From positions 1,068-35,486 of the IMG/VR virus record IMGVR_UViG_3300030328_002401: a stretch of 34,419 nt of DNA; one strand, 5' to 3'. The translations under genes were made by a program, and so were the position numbers. The DNA comes from a virus. The notes beneath the pieces were generated by a model. That model had not been told where the DNA came from. It saw nothing but the letters and a program-made list of their open reading frames with translations, and ran no database searches. Shown piece after piece: positions 6,391 through 13,657 of this stretch (positions within the stretch are counted from its first letter, which is position 1; the number at the start of each line of letters is the position of its first letter).

Positions 6391-7089
6391 TTAAAGAGGC
6401 ATAGAAACTCGTGTATTCTCGGTCTTTACTAATCTATCATTGATACGACCTGAAGACCGTTGATATACCATTATATTTCTCATGTCATTTAAGAACTGTT
6501 GAAGATATCCTTCCTTTAAGAGATAGATACTTCTTTTTTCTTCATTTCTCATAACTTCATATTTCCAGTTAGAGACACCTCTGACTGGGTTTATTTGTGT
6601 GGATATTTCGTTACTCTCATCTGGTTTGTATATTTTAAAATCTTTATTAACTCGTTTACCTGCAGGAAGAATCAGAAGGTTGGAATATTTTACATCTTCT
6701 CCGTCTTTATTCTTGACTATCTTATCACTTCTAACTTCTGTAGTCTCATAATATCTGACAGAGTTAAGTTTATCTCCATGAACTTCATAAGCATAATCAT
6801 AGAGGTCTCTATCATCTAAAGGCCATTCATTTCTGACATTTAGAATACCTGCTGTCAATAAGACCACCCAGTCCAACTCTGCATCACCATAAAACTCTTC
6901 GGCAACAGTATCTGGACGGGCAGCTTGTTTAATTTCATACTTATCAAAAACTGTAAAAACATTTTGAAGATCATCACGTAACTTATTTCTTCTGAATAAG
7001 TTTTTAACCGTCAGATAACTTTGTGACGATATTGATGAAGCCAGAAAATTCTGATACTCTACATCTGGTAACTCTCTGAAATAACCCAT
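6391..7089 (-). CDS. 53: Baseplate wedge protein gp53
   Basis: The 232-residue protein shows the gp53 pattern. An N-terminal segment (MGYFRELPDVEYQNF) is followed by LTVKNLFRRNKLRDDLQNVFTVFDKY. Next comes the conserved LysM-like stretch, ARPDTVAEEFYGDAELDWVVLLTAGI, leading into WPLDDRDLYDYAYEVHGD. In T4, gp53 joins the wedges around the baseplate and has a LysM-type fold. The C-terminal region (about residues 150-232) is less familiar. It is the last gene of the minus-strand unit. Its start codon abuts the gp48 stop, and it ends two bases from gp32, with no terminator hairpin visible between the convergent units. Confidence 0.85.
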   Translation of the reverse strand: MGYFRELPDVEYQNFLASSISSQSYLTVKNLFRRNKLRDDLQNVFTVFDKYEIKQAARPDTVAEEFYGDAELDWVVLLTAGILNVRNEWPLDDRDLYDYAYEVHGDKLNSVRYYETTEVRSDKIVKNKDGEDVKYSNLLILPAGKRVNKDFKIYKPDESNEISTQINPVRGVSNWKYEVMRNEEKRSIYLLKEGYLQQFLNDMRNIMVYQRSSGRINDRLVKTENTRVSMPL

Positions 7090-8228
7090 TAGTAACCTAC
7101 TCCATCTGTGTGGATATCATATCCTTTATAATCTTCATTGAATATTGGTAGCAATTCAGTAAATGAAAGAGCAAGACTCATTGAAACAGGAGCACCATCC
7201 TCATAAGTTGACCATGAGGTGAGTCCTGCTGAATAATCGGTAGCTACATTTGTTAGAGCACAAACTTTGATTCGATTCAAATATTTTTTTGCATCTCCTT
7301 CATATGTAATCTCAAAGATATTTGGTGTCTTTAAGAAGTTACCACCACCACCTTTAGGTGTCATATTTCTCTTAAATGCTTTAATAATTGTTCTTACAAC
7401 TTGTGCTTCTTTTTGATGACGTGGAACAAACTGAAAGGCAAAAGAGAAGTTACGAAGTGAAGGACCAGAGAATAATAACTCTTGGTTAGGATTGAGAATA
7501 GCACCTTCACTTCTTTGCATAACTTGTGCGAATGTCATATTACCACCAAAGGCATTAACTGCTGACATTGCTAATCTATTGGCAATCAGGTCTCCACCGT
7601 TTTCCATATTTGAAAAACCTTCTGATCCGATAGCAGACTTGAAACCACGTTTTACTGTATCAATAGCACCTTCTACATCTCCTTCTTTAGTGACTGATTG
7701 TGCAGCACTAAGTCCCATCTCCTGTAAGAAGTTCATACTACCATCTTGACCATAGTTTACTTTATTACTATCCTTGATCTCTCTAGGCATTGGTAATAAT
7801 ATATTGCCAAGAGGATCTGCTTTTAATGTTTGAGAACCTTCCACATCCGTCATACCATCTTCTCCGATAGTACTTCTGGTAACAAGACTACCTTTTGGTC
7901 TTTTATATCTGAATATTCCAAAATTAATATAATCATGACCTTTCTGAATTGGAGCATAAGGATATCTTAAGTCACCAGGTAACTTTTCAGGAGCAGCTTT
8001 TATTTGCTTTTTCTTTGCGATTTGTGACGCTTCACTATTTTTAAACGCTTCTCTCTTTGCCTCCTCTTCCTTTAACGCCTTTTCAGTCGTTTTTTGACCA
8101 GTTTTTGGATCTGTGACTATTTTGTCATCTGGATTATTACTCCAGTCATCAGGTATCCACCCCCAAACATCCCACGATTGGTTCCTATATCCTTCTCTTG
8201 AATCTAATCCTTTTTGATCTCTTCCCAT
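7089..8228 (-). CDS. 48: Baseplate tail-tube cap gp48-like
   Basis: The protein is 379 residues (T4 gp48 is 364). The N-terminal 80 residues are charged and probably flexible. Then come the YAPIQKGHDYINFGIFRYKRP segment, a Gly/Ala-rich helical middle, and the core LLFSGPSLRNFSFAFQFVPR with KEAQVVRTIIKAFKRNMTPK. The C-terminus (KTPNIFEITYEGD, then ALTNVATDYS, then DGAPVSMSLALSFTELLPI) parallels the end of T4 gp48. In the virion gp48 caps the tube initiator on the baseplate hub. The alternative is the related gp54. Two CTAAATA late motifs lie just upstream on this strand. Confidence 0.75.
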   Translation of the reverse strand: MGRDQKGLDSREGYRNQSWDVWGWIPDDWSNNPDDKIVTDPKTGQKTTEKALKEEEAKREAFKNSEASQIAKKKQIKAAPEKLPGDLRYPYAPIQKGHDYINFGIFRYKRPKGSLVTRSTIGEDGMTDVEGSQTLKADPLGNILLPMPREIKDSNKVNYGQDGSMNFLQEMGLSAAQSVTKEGDVEGAIDTVKRGFKSAIGSEGFSNMENGGDLIANRLAMSAVNAFGGNMTFAQVMQRSEGAILNPNQELLFSGPSLRNFSFAFQFVPRHQKEAQVVRTIIKAFKRNMTPKGGGGNFLKTPNIFEITYEGDAKKYLNRIKVCALTNVATDYSAGLTSWSTYEDGAPVSMSLALSFTELLPIFNEDYKGYDIHTDGVGY

Positions 8229-8250
8229 ATTTCTAGAAGATATTCTTTCT

Positions 8251-8265
8251 TATTTAGTTATTTAG
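8251..8265 (-). promoter_or_regulatory. Tandem late promoter motifs before gp48
   Basis: On the minus strand CTAAATA occurs twice, at 8265-8259 and 8257-8251, 22 to 37 bases upstream of the gp48 start at 8228. They overlap the 3' end of the upstream gene, whose stop is at 8254. Confidence 0.6.
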
Positions 8266-8625
8266 ACGAATATTGCCAAAAGGTATTTCTATGGCATCTG
8301 AAAGTTCTTCAGGGTATATTTCATAGATGCCACCAGCAATCTCATTCCATGTATATTGACGCATTTGACCCCAATGATAGTTAAGACCACGGAATCCCCA
8401 TTGAAATTTGTCAGTAACAGCAACTAGAGGATTTTGATCATATTGAATATTAGGAGTTTTTGGTCGATAAACAAATGCATATATCTTTCCAACTTCAGGT
8501 ACCTTATTACCTTCTTGCAGAGCATCTAAAAGTTCTAGCATTAAATCATCAGCACTTTCCGTACCTGTAAGATTATTAATAACCCCACGGATTCTATTTT
8601 CGTTATCATCAGTTGGAAATGCCAA
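8254..8625 (-). CDS. Conserved cyanophage structural-region protein, 123 aa
   Basis: I do not know its function. The conserved-looking core is VGKIYAFVYRPKTP, then YDQNPLVAVTDKFQWGFRGLN, then YHWGQMRQYTWNEIAGGIYEIYPEEL. I remember this pattern from unassigned proteins between gp4 and gp48 in cyanophages. The phrase YxxxPLVxxxxxxxxGFxGLNxHW also occurs in small proteins of other T4-like phages, so a head or tail assembly role is likely. The start overlaps the gp4 stop by 17 bases. No membrane segment or catalytic motif is visible. Confidence 0.7.
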   Translation of the reverse strand: MAFPTDDNENRIRGVINNLTGTESADDLMLELLDALQEGNKVPEVGKIYAFVYRPKTPNIQYDQNPLVAVTDKFQWGFRGLNYHWGQMRQYTWNEIAGGIYEIYPEELSDAIEIPFGNIRLNN

Positions 8626-9052
8626 GTTCTCTCTCCGTTAATATTTTAAATTCCCATAATCTATTGTTACAGAAGTCTTTTGCTGCTTCCCACTTTGCTT
8701 GGTTCTTTGCATAAGTATAGACTTCGTAAATATACCCTCTAGTTTTTTTCTTTTGTATTTTGGGTTCTTTAGTTTGTCTTGCAGGTTTGATTTCAATAAT
8801 GTATTTTTTAATCTTACCACTAGATTCTTTCACTTTAATATAAAAGTCGGGAAAATAACGACGTACCTTTCCTGATGTGGGATCTCTATAAGGTATGACA
8901 TATTCTTCTGAACCCCACTCCAAAATGTATTGTTTGGTATCACAATACTTCATAAATTTTTCTTCCCAACTAGATCTAAAAAAGATATTCTTATAGTCAC
9001 CTTTATATTTTTTAGGATTCTTGGGTCTATAATAACCTTTTTTAGTTGCCAT
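8609..9052 (-). CDS. 4: Head completion protein gp4, TnsA-like nuclease fold
   Basis: The 147-residue protein has the gp4 (gp50/65) pattern: KGDYKNIFFRSSWEEKFMKYCD, then ILEWGSEEYVIPYRDP, then YFPDF and YIIEIKP. Read as a PD-(D/E)XK nuclease, the putative catalytic residues are D69 (PDF) and E87-K89 (EIK), all intact. T4 gp4 completes filled heads before tail joining, and its relatives have a TnsA-N-like endonuclease fold, so it may trim packaged DNA. It lies three bases downstream of the tail-tube-like gene and overlaps the next gene. The T4 order also places gene 4 next to 53. Confidence 0.85.
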   Translation of the reverse strand: MATKKGYYRPKNPKKYKGDYKNIFFRSSWEEKFMKYCDTKQYILEWGSEEYVIPYRDPTSGKVRRYFPDFYIKVKESSGKIKKYIIEIKPARQTKEPKIQKKKTRGYIYEVYTYAKNQAKWEAAKDFCNNRLWEFKILTERELGISN

Positions 9053-9055
9053 TAT

Positions 9056-9763
9056 TTACCGCCTTAAGTTACCAATTAAATCCAACTGTTCAGGTTTTTT
9101 GGGCTTTCTATTAGGTGTACCATTAGGACCTGTTGCAGAAATCATTATATATCTGTCATAAGCAAACTGAATCGTCACTTTCATTATATCTGCTTGACCA
9201 TAGGAAACAGCATTTGTATTTAATGATTTGGGAAAGGCATTAATAAATTCATACCCCAAGAGATTTTGACCATTCTTATCAAATTTAACAATAGATAGAG
9301 TATTGCATTTATAACCTACCTTTCCTTCAGAGTCCATAGGATAATTGAATCTTCTATAATATCCTTCGTCTTTTAATTTCCCTTTAGGATTATCATCTCC
9401 AGAAATATAATCCATCCATCCTTCAAAGAATTTAAGAGTATTATGTCTTACGTCAACATAAAATGAAAATTCGGTGTCTATATAGTTACGAAAGTGTGGT
9501 ATTTGTTGTTTAATTCCTTGGTAGTTATCACTAACTTCCACGGTTGCAAATGAACTACCTGGCAATGTAGCATCTGAACACATAATTCCTATCGCACTAC
9601 CTGATGAATAACTTGAAGGTAAGTTATATTTGGAACTCAAATATCCTCGAAGAGCACCTGTGATTCCACTTATAGTTACCTGATATTGATTTGATAAAGA
9701 TAGCTGAGTGATATCCTTTCTATTAAGAATACCCATCTTAAAATTTTGTATTGCCGATGCCAT
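9056..9763 (-). CDS. 54: Tail-tube-like protein, probably baseplate tube initiator gp54
   Basis: The 235-residue protein looks like the tail-tube superfamily. The segment CSDATLPGSSFATVEVSDNYQG is followed by QQIPHFRNYIDTEFSFYVD, a helix with FFEGWMDYISG, and a C-terminal strand region IMKVTIQFAYDRYIMIS. These parallel the LP-strand, helix-with-Trp and final-strand pattern of T4 gp19 and gp54. A bound gp48 gene in the same unit favours gp54 over the tube subunit gp19, and gp3 (tail completion) is less likely. It starts at the divergent promoter region shared with gp26. The exact T4 equivalent remains uncertain. Confidence 0.6.
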   Translation of the reverse strand: MASAIQNFKMGILNRKDITQLSLSNQYQVTISGITGALRGYLSSKYNLPSSYSSGSAIGIMCSDATLPGSSFATVEVSDNYQGIKQQIPHFRNYIDTEFSFYVDVRHNTLKFFEGWMDYISGDDNPKGKLKDEGYYRRFNYPMDSEGKVGYKCNTLSIVKFDKNGQNLLGYEFINAFPKSLNTNAVSYGQADIMKVTIQFAYDRYIMISATGPNGTPNRKPKKPEQLDLIGNLRR

Positions 9764-9841
9764 CTAAATACCTAGTATTATCTTTTTATTATAAAGTATT
9801 TAGATACTTAATAAATAACCTTACTGAAGTTTGAAAACATT
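9764..9841. promoter_or_regulatory. Divergent late promoter region between gp54 and gp26
   Basis: This 78-base AT-rich gap holds CTAAATA on the plus strand at 9764-9770, CTAAATA on the minus strand at 9803-9797 (34 bases before the gp54-like ATG), and ATAAATA on the plus strand at 9811-9817 (24 bases before the gp26 ATG). It probably drives both tail operons late in infection. Confidence 0.6.
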
Positions 9842-10564
9842 ATGCCTTTACCTAAGATTTCTGCCCCTACATATGAGTTAGTATTACCCTCAAGTGGAAG
9901 GAAAGTAAAGTATAGACCTTTTTTAGTCAAAGAAGAAAAGATTCTAGTTATTGCATTAGAATCAGAAGATACCAAGCAGATTACAAATGCCATTAAAACT
10001 GTTATTAGTAACTGTATTTTAACAAGAGGTATCAAGATTGAGAAACTAGCAACATTTGATATTGAATATTTGTTTTTGAATGTTCGTGCTAAATCTGTTG
10101 GTGAAACAGTTGATGTAAATATCACTTGTCCTGATGATGGAGTAACTCAAGTTCCTTTGAAAATAGATATTGATTCTATAAAAGTTCAAAGGAATGATGC
10201 TCATAGTAATATTATAAAACTGGATGAGAATCTATCTCTTCAGATGAACTATCCTTCATTGACTCAGTTCATTGAAAGTAACTTTGAACTAGCAGGAGTG
10301 GATAGTGACCTTGAGAAATCATTAGATGTGATTATTTCTTGTATTGGTCAAGTATATAATGAGGAAGAATCATGGGATGCTTCTGAGTGTACCAAGAAAG
10401 AACTAAAAGAGTTTGTTGAGCAAATGAATTCTAAACAGTTCAAGGAGATTGAAACATTTTTTGATACAATGCCTAAACTATCTCATAAGATTAAAGTAAA
10501 GAATCCAGAGACTGATGTTGAGAGTGAAGTTGTATTGGAGGGATTAGCGTCTTTTTTCAGTTAG
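9842..10564 (+). CDS. 26: Baseplate hub assembly / tail chaperone gp26-like
   Basis: The 240-residue protein starts MPLPKISAPTYELVLPSSGRKVKYRPFLVKEEKIL, the typical start of T4-like gp26 proteins, and contains the TCPDDGV zinc-ribbon-like remnant near residue 99. The C-terminal half is helical (QVYNEEESWDASECTKKELKEFVEQMNSKQFKEIETFFDTMPKL). In T4, gp26 is needed for hub assembly. Position directly before a tape-measure-like gene also fits a tail assembly chaperone. The last codons contain a T_TTT_TTC slippery heptamer at 10552-10558, three bases before the stop codon. A -1 shift there would extend the protein to 301 residues with a gp51-like C-terminus. Confidence 0.75.
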   Translation: MPLPKISAPTYELVLPSSGRKVKYRPFLVKEEKILVIALESEDTKQITNAIKTVISNCILTRGIKIEKLATFDIEYLFLNVRAKSVGETVDVNITCPDDGVTQVPLKIDIDSIKVQRNDAHSNIIKLDENLSLQMNYPSLTQFIESNFELAGVDSDLEKSLDVIISCIGQVYNEEESWDASECTKKELKEFVEQMNSKQFKEIETFFDTMPKLSHKIKVKNPETDVESEVVLEGLASFFS

Positions 10565-10587
10565 CTCTAGCTCATGAGAGTCTAGAG
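10552..10587 (+). other. Putative programmed -1 frameshift signal
   Basis: T_TTT_TTC at 10552-10558 is in the zero frame of gp26 and fits X_XXY_YYZ. Six bases downstream, CTCTAG (10565-10570) can pair with CTAGAG (10582-10587) across an 11-base loop. The spacing is typical for a stimulatory hairpin, and the zero-frame TAG lies at 10562-10564. Confidence 0.65.
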
Positions 10588-10746
10588 AACTATTATCGGA
10601 CAAACTTTGCTCTTATGCAACACCATAAATATAGCTTAACAGAACTTGAAAATATGATACCGTGGGAAAGAGAAATATACATCTCACTTCTCCAACAATA
10701 TATTGAAGAGGAAAATCTAAAGCAGCAACAGAGTGGCAATTATTAA
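10558..10746 (+). CDS. 51: gp51-like hub assembly segment, read by -1 frameshift from gp26
   Basis: In the -1 frame the sequence after the slip site reads QLALAHESLENYYRTNFA, then LMQHHKYSLTELENMIPWER and EIYISLLQQYIEEENLKQ. The run HHKYSLTELExMxPWEREIY is the pattern I associate with gp51-type proteins of T4-like phages. The frame opens at 10528, but its first ATG is only at 10615, inside the conserved region, and no ribosome binding site serves an earlier start. Fusion to gp26 is therefore the best explanation: 239 gp26 residues plus 62 new ones. An independent 43-residue protein from 10615 cannot be excluded. The end overlaps the start of the next gene by 14 bases. Confidence 0.6.
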   Translation, partial: QLALAHESLENYYRTNFALMQHHKYSLTELENMIPWEREIYISLLQQYIEEENLKQQQSGNY

Positions 10747-12583
10747 CTTAAAAACACAACAAGCATCTTTAAATAAAACACTGATGAAAAGTTCAGTGCT
10801 TGCTTCTGGTGGCCCAAAACTTACTGCATCAAAAATTAAGGTATCTGATATACCTGAGATTAAGTTTGGAAGTGTTCCAAAGGCAATAGGATCACAACCA
10901 AAGATACCTAAGATCAGTAAGTTGGATGTTCCTGTTCTTCCAGAGCCAGAGAAAGGTGGATTAGGAGAACAACCTTTCTTTAGAGCACCCAAGATAGAGG
11001 GATCTTCTGGTCGTGCTAAAATTACTCCTCAGAAAAGTATTACTAAAACTATTACTAAAGAAAGTTCTGGGCAGAATACTACGAAGATGATAAAAAATCT
11101 TCAAAAGTCATTTCAATCTTTAGCATCTAGAGTTGATAGATTAAATAAAATTCAAAGATCCAGAGTTGAGAGAATACATAAAAATCAAAGAAGATCAAAT
11201 AAAAATCAGAGACTACAGAATCAAACGATTAGCTCATTACGAAAGGGTCAAGAGAGTATAGTACAGAGTCAAGGTGATATAATAAACAAACAAGGTGATA
11301 TAATAACGAATCAGCAACAATTGCAAGAGACGGTTCAGCAGACATCACAAGGTGGGGATAATGCTGCTATCACAGATTTACAAGAAACGACTAATAATAT
11401 AATACAAAGTCAATCAGAGATAAAAGATTCATTACAAGAAACGACTACTATTCTTAATGATATAGGAAATGCAATGTCATTAGACTTTGCTGATCGTATA
11501 ACAAAAGAAAGAGAAGCAATACAAAAGGCAAGAAAGAAAAAACGAGATGATAAAAGAAAAGCAGCAGAAGCAAGTGTAGAAGGTTCTGCTTCTGCAGATA
11601 AGCAGTCTAATGCTTTCGTTGAAAAGGCTAAAAAACCTGTAATGGGTTTAATGAGTAAGATTGGAAGTCTACTTACTTTTCTTACTCTAGGATTTATCAC
11701 AAGTCCAGCTTTAAAATGGTTAAGGAAAAATGGTCCAGCAATAGATGCATTCTTTGAATTTTTCAAACGACATTGGATGACGATGTTGGGGTTTGGATTT
11801 GGAAGTGCTATTGTTCAAACTGCACGTAGTTTAAGTCAAGCTTGGAAGAACTTAGGTCAAAAGAACTGGCTTAGAAGAGGTCTAAAGTGGACACGGAATA
11901 AGTTATTTGGTCCTAAAGTTACTAAGACAGGTACAAGAACAATAAGTGAAGTTACAGATGCGGCCTTTGATATTAAACCAAAAACTATATCACAGTTTAA
12001 GAGAACGAAGAGTCCTATTGGAAGACTTCTACAAAAAACTAATATACTTGCTAAGAAAGCAAAAAGATTACCAATTGGTAGAGTTGGTGGAGGTTTATTA
12101 AGTGTTCTTTTTGCTGGTATGGAGTTTAAAGGTAGAAAAGAAGAAGGACAGACTACAGGGAAAGCATTGATAGGTACTGCAGGATCTACACTTGGTGGAA
12201 TAGGAGGTGCTAAGGCAGGTGCTCTTGTGGGTGCTGCCATTGGTAGTATTATTCCAGGTCCAGGAACAGCTATAGGAGCAGTTCTTGGTGGTTTAATTGG
12301 TGGTATTGGTGGTGCTATGCTTGGTGGTAAAGCAGCAGATACTGTATCAGATGCAGTAGGATTGGGTGGTGATACTAGATTAAATAAGAATGTAAATCCA
12401 AATGGTAAACTAGAAGAAGCAGATGCAAATAAAGTTGTTATTAATGATCTTATAAAAGATAAAACTGGAGATATTACACCAATGGAGACACCTGTAGGAG
12501 GAAGTTCATTACCTTTTCTTTCTCCTGAGGATGCATCGAATCCATATGTATCAATGATGGCACAACAGTTGGGGATATTCTAA
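10733..12583 (+). CDS. Tape-measure-like tail protein, 616 aa
   Basis: The frame begins with GTG at 10733; the first ATG is codon 18 (10784), so the start is uncertain. Residues 1-110 are Lys/Pro-rich. Residues 115-245 form a long Gln/Asn-rich coiled coil with two exact 21-base (seven-residue) steps. A hydrophobic segment near 304-325 is followed by FFKRHWMTMLGFGFGSAIV. Residues 480-530 are a glycine-zipper stretch (GGIGGAKAGALVGAAIGSII, then GAVLGGLIGGIGGAMLGG). Length (T4 gp29 is 590), coiled coil, membrane-active segments and position after the gp26/gp51 pair all fit a tape measure protein. I see no direct sequence motif of gp29, so the identification is by architecture and context. Confidence 0.6.
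   Translation: MAIINLKTQQASLNKTLMKSSVLASGGPKLTASKIKVSDIPEIKFGSVPKAIGSQPKIPKISKLDVPVLPEPEKGGLGEQPFFRAPKIEGSSGRAKITPQKSITKTITKESSGQNTTKMIKNLQKSFQSLASRVDRLNKIQRSRVERIHKNQRRSNKNQRLQNQTISSLRKGQESIVQSQGDIINKQGDIITNQQQLQETVQQTSQGGDNAAITDLQETTNNIIQSQSEIKDSLQETTTILNDIGNAMSLDFADRITKEREAIQKARKKKRDDKRKAAEASVEGSASADKQSNAFVEKAKKPVMGLMSKIGSLLTFLTLGFITSPALKWLRKNGPAIDAFFEFFKRHWMTMLGFGFGSAIVQTARSLSQAWKNLGQKNWLRRGLKWTRNKLFGPKVTKTGTRTISEVTDAAFDIKPKTISQFKRTKSPIGRLLQKTNILAKKAKRLPIGRVGGGLLSVLFAGMEFKGRKEEGQTTGKALIGTAGSTLGGIGGAKAGALVGAAIGSIIPGPGTAIGAVLGGLIGGIGGAMLGGKAADTVSDAVGLGGDTRLNKNVNPNGKLEEADANKVVINDLIKDKTGDITPMETPVGGSSLPFLSPEDASNPYVSMMAQQLGIF
11270..11306 (+). repeat. Tandem 21-base repeat unit in the coiled coil
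   Basis: CAAGGTGATATAATAA occurs at 11270-11285 and again at 11291-11306. The 21-base period equals one heptad (QGDII-K and QGDII-N), consistent with coiled-coil growth by duplication. Confidence 0.7.
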
Positions 12584-13657
12584 ATGGCTTGGGTAGCACT
12601 AGGAAAAATTGCATTAAAAGCTGTTGCTAAACAAGGAGCAAAACAGGCTGTTAAAGGTAGTATTAAAGGTGCGGCTAAAGGTGCTGTAAAGAAAAAATTA
12701 AGTGCTAAAAATATTAAAAGTAACTTACTTAAGAAAAGACAAAAATTAAAGAAAGTTCAGTTAGAAAGACAGAAACAAGAAGAGACTGTTAGCAAACCTT
12801 CTAATCAACCACAGGATAGTGGAAAGGGTCGTGGTAAGGTTGGACTTGCAGGACTTGATTTAGGAATTTTTGGAAAGATTATTAATGTGATAAGTATCTT
12901 TATCTGGAGTTATGTAATAAGAAAAATTATCCAATTTAGAGAGGGTATTGGTAAAACAATCAGTGCTATCAAACCCATTTGGGATGTTGTAATGGGAACC
13001 TTGGCGAAAATGGCAGGAGGTATAATGTTTATATTTAAGGCAGCAGGTGCTGTAATGGGGTTGGGTAAGAAGAATAGAGAGTTAGAACAAGCAAAAAACT
13101 CTATCAAACAGAGTAATGAGGGTATTAATAATGAACTTGCCAAGCAAGAATATAGTGGGGAAGAGGATAAGGATGAAGAACAAGAAGAAAAGAAAGAAAC
13201 TGACCAAAAGGATGCAGTAATAAGTAAGGCACTGAAGGAGTCTACAGATTTTATTGAGTCAGAGGCTACTGTTAATCAGGTTGATGATAAACAAATGTCT
13301 CAATCACAAGGAGATACTAATCCTGCAACTATGGTCGGTAAGGTAAATAAAATAGTAAAGGGTAAAGCAGATGCATCAACAAGTAAACTTAATAATACCA
13401 AAGCAGAAGTGAGTCCAGCAGTTCAAAGAGCATTGGATAAAGTGAATGCAAATGAACTAGGTGGATTTAAAACTGTGAAAAATATTAATGATGGATTAGG
13501 CCCTACTCAAAATCAAAAGAATAAAGGTAAAATGGTTATTCAACCTGTAGAAAGAATAGTTCGTGTAGGTGGTGGAAATGGTTCATCTGGTGGAAGTGGA
13601 TCAAGTAATATTAAATCACCTGTTCCATCATCATCAAATGCTATAGGGTTACCATAA
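12584..13657 (+). CDS. Tail-region protein with hydrophobic segments, 357 aa
   Basis: I do not recognise this family. The N-terminus (residues 1-65) is very basic and Ala/Lys-rich. Two hydrophobic stretches follow, at about 93-115 (LGIFGKIINVISIFIWSYVI) and 131-160. Next is a charged Glu/Lys region near 170-215. The C-terminus is low-complexity Gly/Ser (GGGNGSSGGSGSSN). The start codon directly follows the stop of the 616-residue gene, and the stop overlaps the hub gene start. Hydrophobic segments shared with the upstream gene suggest a partner of the tape measure or a second part of it, perhaps acting in DNA passage through the host membrane. That is inference from composition and position. 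Confidence 0.75.
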   Translation: MAWVALGKIALKAVAKQGAKQAVKGSIKGAAKGAVKKKLSAKNIKSNLLKKRQKLKKVQLERQKQEETVSKPSNQPQDSGKGRGKVGLAGLDLGIFGKIINVISIFIWSYVIRKIIQFREGIGKTISAIKPIWDVVMGTLAKMAGGIMFIFKAAGAVMGLGKKNRELEQAKNSIKQSNEGINNELAKQEYSGEEDKDEEQEEKKETDQKDAVISKALKESTDFIESEATVNQVDDKQMSQSQGDTNPATMVGKVNKIVKGKADASTSKLNNTKAEVSPAVQRALDKVNANELGGFKTVKNINDGLGPTQNQKNKGKMVIQPVERIVRVGGGNGSSGGSGSSNIKSPVPSSSNAIGLP

